Shown one piece after another: positions 61,438-64,000 of a stretch of DNA of 64,000 nt (positions are counted from its first letter, which is position 1; each line of letters opens with the position of its first letter). Under the pieces are notes generated by a model. The model was not told the origin of the DNA and made no database searches. It worked only from the letters and a program-made list of their open reading frames with translations. Both the position numbers and the translations under genes were made by a program. Source of the DNA: Microthrixaceae bacterium (GTDB taxonomy: Bacteria > Actinomycetota > Acidimicrobiia > Acidimicrobiales > Microtrichaceae); assembly GCA_023957975.1 (NCBI GenBank), contig JAMLGM010000003.1:252501-316500 (forward strand), read 5' to 3'.

Positions 61438-63386
61438 GCGGACACACCTCCCTCCACGGGACCCTGCTGTCGCACCTCGTCCCTCGTCGGTGGAACCGAA
61501 ACACCGAACAGCGCCGGCCGGTCACCCAGCTTCGAACGCACCGACAACAGGGTCGCCGGGCGGATGAACGTGTAGGCCAAGATGAGGTCGAGCAGCGTCG
61601 TGACCGCGAGGTAGAACGCGAACCCCTTCACCGCGCCGACCGACAGCGCGTAGAGGATGACCGCTCCGATCAGCTGGCTGACGTCAGCCTTGATGATCGT
61701 TCCCCACGCCTGATCGAAGCTCTTTTCGACGGCTCGGCGGAAGTTGCGGCCTTCCGACACGTCCTCTTTGACGTTTTCGAAATACACGATGGAACTGTCG
61801 AGCGACACGCCGATCGACACGATGATGCCGACGATGCCGGCGAGGGTCAGCGCCAACCCCTGGGTTTCACCGAGGAACCCGACCACCGCCCACAGCATCG
61901 CCGCGGTCACCAACAGCGAGCCGATCGTGATCAACCCGAGGATGCGGTAGTACGCGACCATGTAGATGATCACGACGGCGAGACCGATGAGACCAGCGAT
62001 GATCCCAGCGCGAAGCGCGCCTTCGCCGAGGGTGGCCGAAACGAACTGCACGGTCTGAGGCTCAAGTTCGATCGGCAACGAGCCGTAGCGCAGCGCCAGC
62101 GACAGGTCGCGGGCCTCCTGTTCGGTGAACCCGCCGGCGGCCGAGTTTCCGGAAATCGTGATCTGATCGCGGGTGTAGCTCGCCGCCTGAATGACCGGGG
62201 CCGATATCACCTCACCGTCGAGCACCACGCCGAGCTGCCCGGCCTCGGCCCCGACGGCGGGACAGGTTGGCTGGCCGGCGTAACACTGCGCCGCGGCCTG
62301 ATTGAACAGGTCGATGCCGTCGGCGCCAGTCTTGAACTTCGGCATCACCACCCACTGACCGTTCTGCAGGCTCGGGGTGGCATCTTCGATGGCGCGACCG
62401 GTCAACAGCGTCGGGCCGAGTTGGTAGATAACCCGGTTGCCGTCCTTGTCGGGGGTGCCGAAGAGCGTGACGGGCTGATCGGCCTTGTCGTCCTCGGGGG
62501 CCGTGATCCCACTCGAGGCCGCCTCGATCGAGTACTCGAGGCCGAGCAGTTCGAGGAAATCCTCGTCGCTCACGTCGATTCCGAACTGGTTCGGAACGGT
62601 CGTGGGCGGGCTGGCGGGGTCCGTGGTCGGCGCCTCGGTCGCCGGATCTGCGGCGGGGTCGGCTGCCGGGTCCGCGGCAGGGTCTGCTGCGGTCGTCGGG
62701 GCCGCGGTCGTCGGGGCCGCGGTCGTCGTCTGCAACGGGGCCTTGCGGCCACCGCCGGTTCCGTCGCCGGAGACCGCGGCCGTGGTCGGCGTCGACTCGC
62801 TGCCCTCGGTGATCACGGTGCCGTCGTCGGTGGTGATCTGCCCACCATCCTCGGCGACGAGGCCGTCGGTGCCGGTCGCATCGGTGCCCGTCGCGTCGGT
62901 TCCGGTGATCCCGTAGGACTCGTTGTAGATCGACTCCGCCGTCACGCCCTCGGGAACGTTGAACTGCGCACGGAGCTTGGCCACACGCTCCTCGGCGTCG
63001 GCCGGAGGCGCATTGGTCGAGGCGGCGACGAGCGGGCGGAACCGCAACTCGGCCGTACGGCCGACGAGTTCGAGCACCTGCTCCTGATCCTTGCTGCCGG
63101 GCAACTCCAACACGATCGTGGAACCCTGGACGCTGATCTCGGGCTCGGCCACACCGATGGCGTCGACGCGGGTCTGGATGATCCGCTTCGTCTGTTCGAG
63201 GGTGTCGGCCGAAATGTCGGTGAGCTTCTCGCCGTCGGCCACCGGCTGCAGCACCACCGACACTCCACCTTGGAGGTCGAGGCCGAGCACGGGCTTCCAA
63301 CCGGCGATGATCACCGCAACGCACGCTGCGATCGACAGCACCGTGGTCAGCAGCAGCGGGATGCCGCCGGAACGCTTCTTCGCCAT
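61434..63386 (-). CDS. secD: Protein translocase subunit SecD with large low-complexity insertion
   Basis: A 650-residue SecD. The core is normal: N-terminal TM, LGLDLQGGVSVVLQ, QTKRIIQTRVDAIGVAEPEISVQG, and later helices with SIGVSLDSSIVYFENVKEDVSEGRNFRRAVEKSF. The first external domain has a ~105-residue Thr/Ala/Pro/Asp-rich insertion (residues 161-266) with TGTDATGTDATG, TTAAP and AADP repeats, not part of the usual fold. It overlaps secF; yajC lies 69 bases upstream. Confidence 0.96.
   Translation of the reverse strand: MAKKRSGGIPLLLTTVLSIAACVAVIIAGWKPVLGLDLQGGVSVVLQPVADGEKLTDISADTLEQTKRIIQTRVDAIGVAEPEISVQGSTIVLELPGSKDQEQVLELVGRTAELRFRPLVAASTNAPPADAEERVAKLRAQFNVPEGVTAESIYNESYGITGTDATGTDATGTDGLVAEDGGQITTDDGTVITEGSESTPTTAAVSGDGTGGGRKAPLQTTTAAPTTAAPTTAADPAADPAADPAADPATEAPTTDPASPPTTVPNQFGIDVSDEDFLELLGLEYSIEAASSGITAPEDDKADQPVTLFGTPDKDGNRVIYQLGPTLLTGRAIEDATPSLQNGQWVVMPKFKTGADGIDLFNQAAAQCYAGQPTCPAVGAEAGQLGVVLDGEVISAPVIQAASYTRDQITISGNSAAGGFTEQEARDLSLALRYGSLPIELEPQTVQFVSATLGEGALRAGIIAGLIGLAVVIIYMVAYYRILGLITIGSLLVTAAMLWAVVGFLGETQGLALTLAGIVGIIVSIGVSLDSSIVYFENVKEDVSEGRNFRRAVEKSFDQAWGTIIKADVSQLIGAVILYALSVGAVKGFAFYLAVTTLLDLILAYTFIRPATLLSVRSKLGDRPALFGVSVPPTRDEVRQQGPVEGGVSA
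62589..62906. repeat. Low-complexity repeat region inside secD
   Basis: This region encodes the Thr/Ala/Pro/Asp-rich insertion of SecD. It contains 12-bp AADP-coding repeats (near 62648-62695) and 15-bp TTAAP-coding repeats (near 62692-62735), all multiples of three. Confidence 0.8.
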
Positions 63387-63455
63387 GTATTGCCTTCGCT
63401 GTTCGTCTGAGTGTTTCGGGGGTGGTGACGTCGGGTCCGTGTGGCCCCGTTGGCG

Positions 63456-63785
63456 TCAGGACTTGTCGGGCTCCGCAGCGTCCGCGGACACCTTACGGGC
63501 GATGGATGCTCGGGTAACTCGAATGACCGCGTCGGTGTCGACCGAGAGATGAACGATCGGCTCGTCCGATTCGATGTAGCTGATCGTGCCGTAAATGCCC
63601 CCGCTGGTCACGACCTCGTCGCCCACGGCCAGGCTGTCCATCAACTCTGCGTGCTGCTTGCGCTGCTTTCGCTGCGGCACGATCAGCATGTACAGCAGCG
63701 GGATGAAGATGATGAGCGGAAGCAGTGCCCCAAGGCCGCCGCCGGAGGAGTTCTGTGCGAGCAGGGTTGCGAGATTGGTGGTCAC
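63456..63785 (-). CDS. yajC: Preprotein translocase subunit YajC
   Basis: A 109-residue single-TM protein of the SecDF-YajC accessory complex: LGALLPLIIFIPLLYMLIV (TM), PQRKQRKQHAELMDSLAVGDEVVTSGGIYGTISYIE, and an acidic C-terminus. It lies between tgt and secD, the usual order. ATG 63783-63785. Confidence 0.95.
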   Translation of the reverse strand: MTTNLATLLAQNSSGGGLGALLPLIIFIPLLYMLIVPQRKQRKQHAELMDSLAVGDEVVTSGGIYGTISYIESDEPIVHLSVDTDAVIRVTRASIARKVSADAAEPDKS

Positions 63786-63840
63786 GAAGGGTGCAGCCTA
63801 GTGCCACGTGTGCGTTCCGTGGTGGTCCTGGCCCCGGGCG

Positions 63841-64000
63841 CTACTGCCAGACCGCCGCGACCTCGGCGCGCAGATCCGACAGTGTGCCGGCCCCGATCGC
63901 GGCGCGAATGTCGTCCATGAAGCCGAGCAGCCAGGCGAGGTTGTGCAACGTGCACAGGGTCGCGGCACTCGGTTCGTTGACCGCGATGAGGTGACGAAGA
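63841..64000 (-). CDS. tgt: Queuine tRNA-ribosyltransferase, C-terminus (partial)
   Basis: The 53 C-terminal codons are visible, ending at TAG 63841-63843; the rest lies beyond the window. The sequence LRHLIAVNEPSAATLCTLHNLAWLLGFMDDIRAAI matches the end of Tgt, which exchanges guanine-34 for a queuosine precursor in certain tRNAs. The tgt - yajC - secD - secF order supports the call. Confidence 0.85.
   Translation of the reverse strand, partial: LRHLIAVNEPSAATLCTLHNLAWLLGFMDDIRAAIGAGTLSDLRAEVAAVWQ

Noticed and set aside
61425-63410. 661-codon plus-strand open frame opposite secD
   Set aside because: SecD on the minus strand is unmistakable; the plus-strand frame is its shadow.

Overview
The window is a high-GC bacterial chromosome segment, almost certainly from an Actinomycetota member. 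The order tatD - x - rsmA - ispE, glmU - prs - rplY - pth, mfd - lipoprotein - mazG - eno - ftsB-like - DUF501 - ppx is the one I know from actinobacteria such as Mycobacterium. The 33-residue ribosomal protein bS22 and two galE2/acyltransferase-type neighbours point the same way. I would guess Acidimicrobiia, but nothing here proves the class.

Layout. 1-540: 3' end of 23S rRNA, 5S rRNA and a strong terminator. 567-4933: a HAD phosphatase, then a three-gene set (deoxyribose-phosphate aldolase-like plus two aldehyde-dehydrogenase-like proteins) in which the main catalytic residues are missing. 5009-7996: tatD, an anchored low-complexity protein at the place where rpfB normally sits, rsmA and ispE. 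8033-12406: bS22 and an exopolysaccharide set (Wzz/BY-kinase-like protein, polyprenyl-phosphate sugar transferase, GT2). 12488-29248: tRNA-Gln, glmU (short), prs, rplY, pth, mfd, SurA-like lipoprotein, tetrapyrrole-methylase/MazG fusion, ureohydrolase, eno, ftsB-like, an ALDH, an SDR, DUF501 protein and ppx. 29260-41285: a mixed accessory stretch (GNAT, enoyl-CoA hydratase-fold protein, GT4, epimerase/acyltransferase pair, MFS, Fe-S PD-(D/E)XK protein, trmL, Rrf2, UvrD helicase, DUF222-HNH). 41327-50704, minus strand: aroB, aroK, PH-like protein, DUF4388 protein, aroE, mltG, ruvX, alaS. 50717-54037: small membrane proteins, rarA (short) and two copies of a long palindrome. 54062-64000, minus strand: aspS, hisS, rel, apt, secF, secD, yajC and the 3' end of tgt.

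How the genes work together. The housekeeping blocks cover cell-wall precursor supply (glmU, ispE, eno, prs), translation (rRNA, tRNA-Gln, rplY, pth, rsmA, alaS, aspS, hisS, trmL, tgt), repair (mfd, rarA, ruvX, UvrD), aromatic biosynthesis (aro genes), secretion (secDF-yajC) and the stringent response (rel, apt, ppx). Many gene pairs overlap by 4 bases (ATGA or GTGA), suggesting translational coupling. No gene-free stretch exceeds 300 bases; the longest gaps (1281-1512, 8135-8343, 57190-57396) are described where they hold anything.

The most interesting points are the pseudoenzyme-like deoC/ALDH trio, a GlmU that stops before its acetyltransferase active site, a RarA without its usual C-terminus lying beside a 58-bp perfect palindrome that recurs 2 kb away, and a PH-like/DUF4388 pair placed inside the aro operon. 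No CRISPR array, prophage or insertion sequence was seen.
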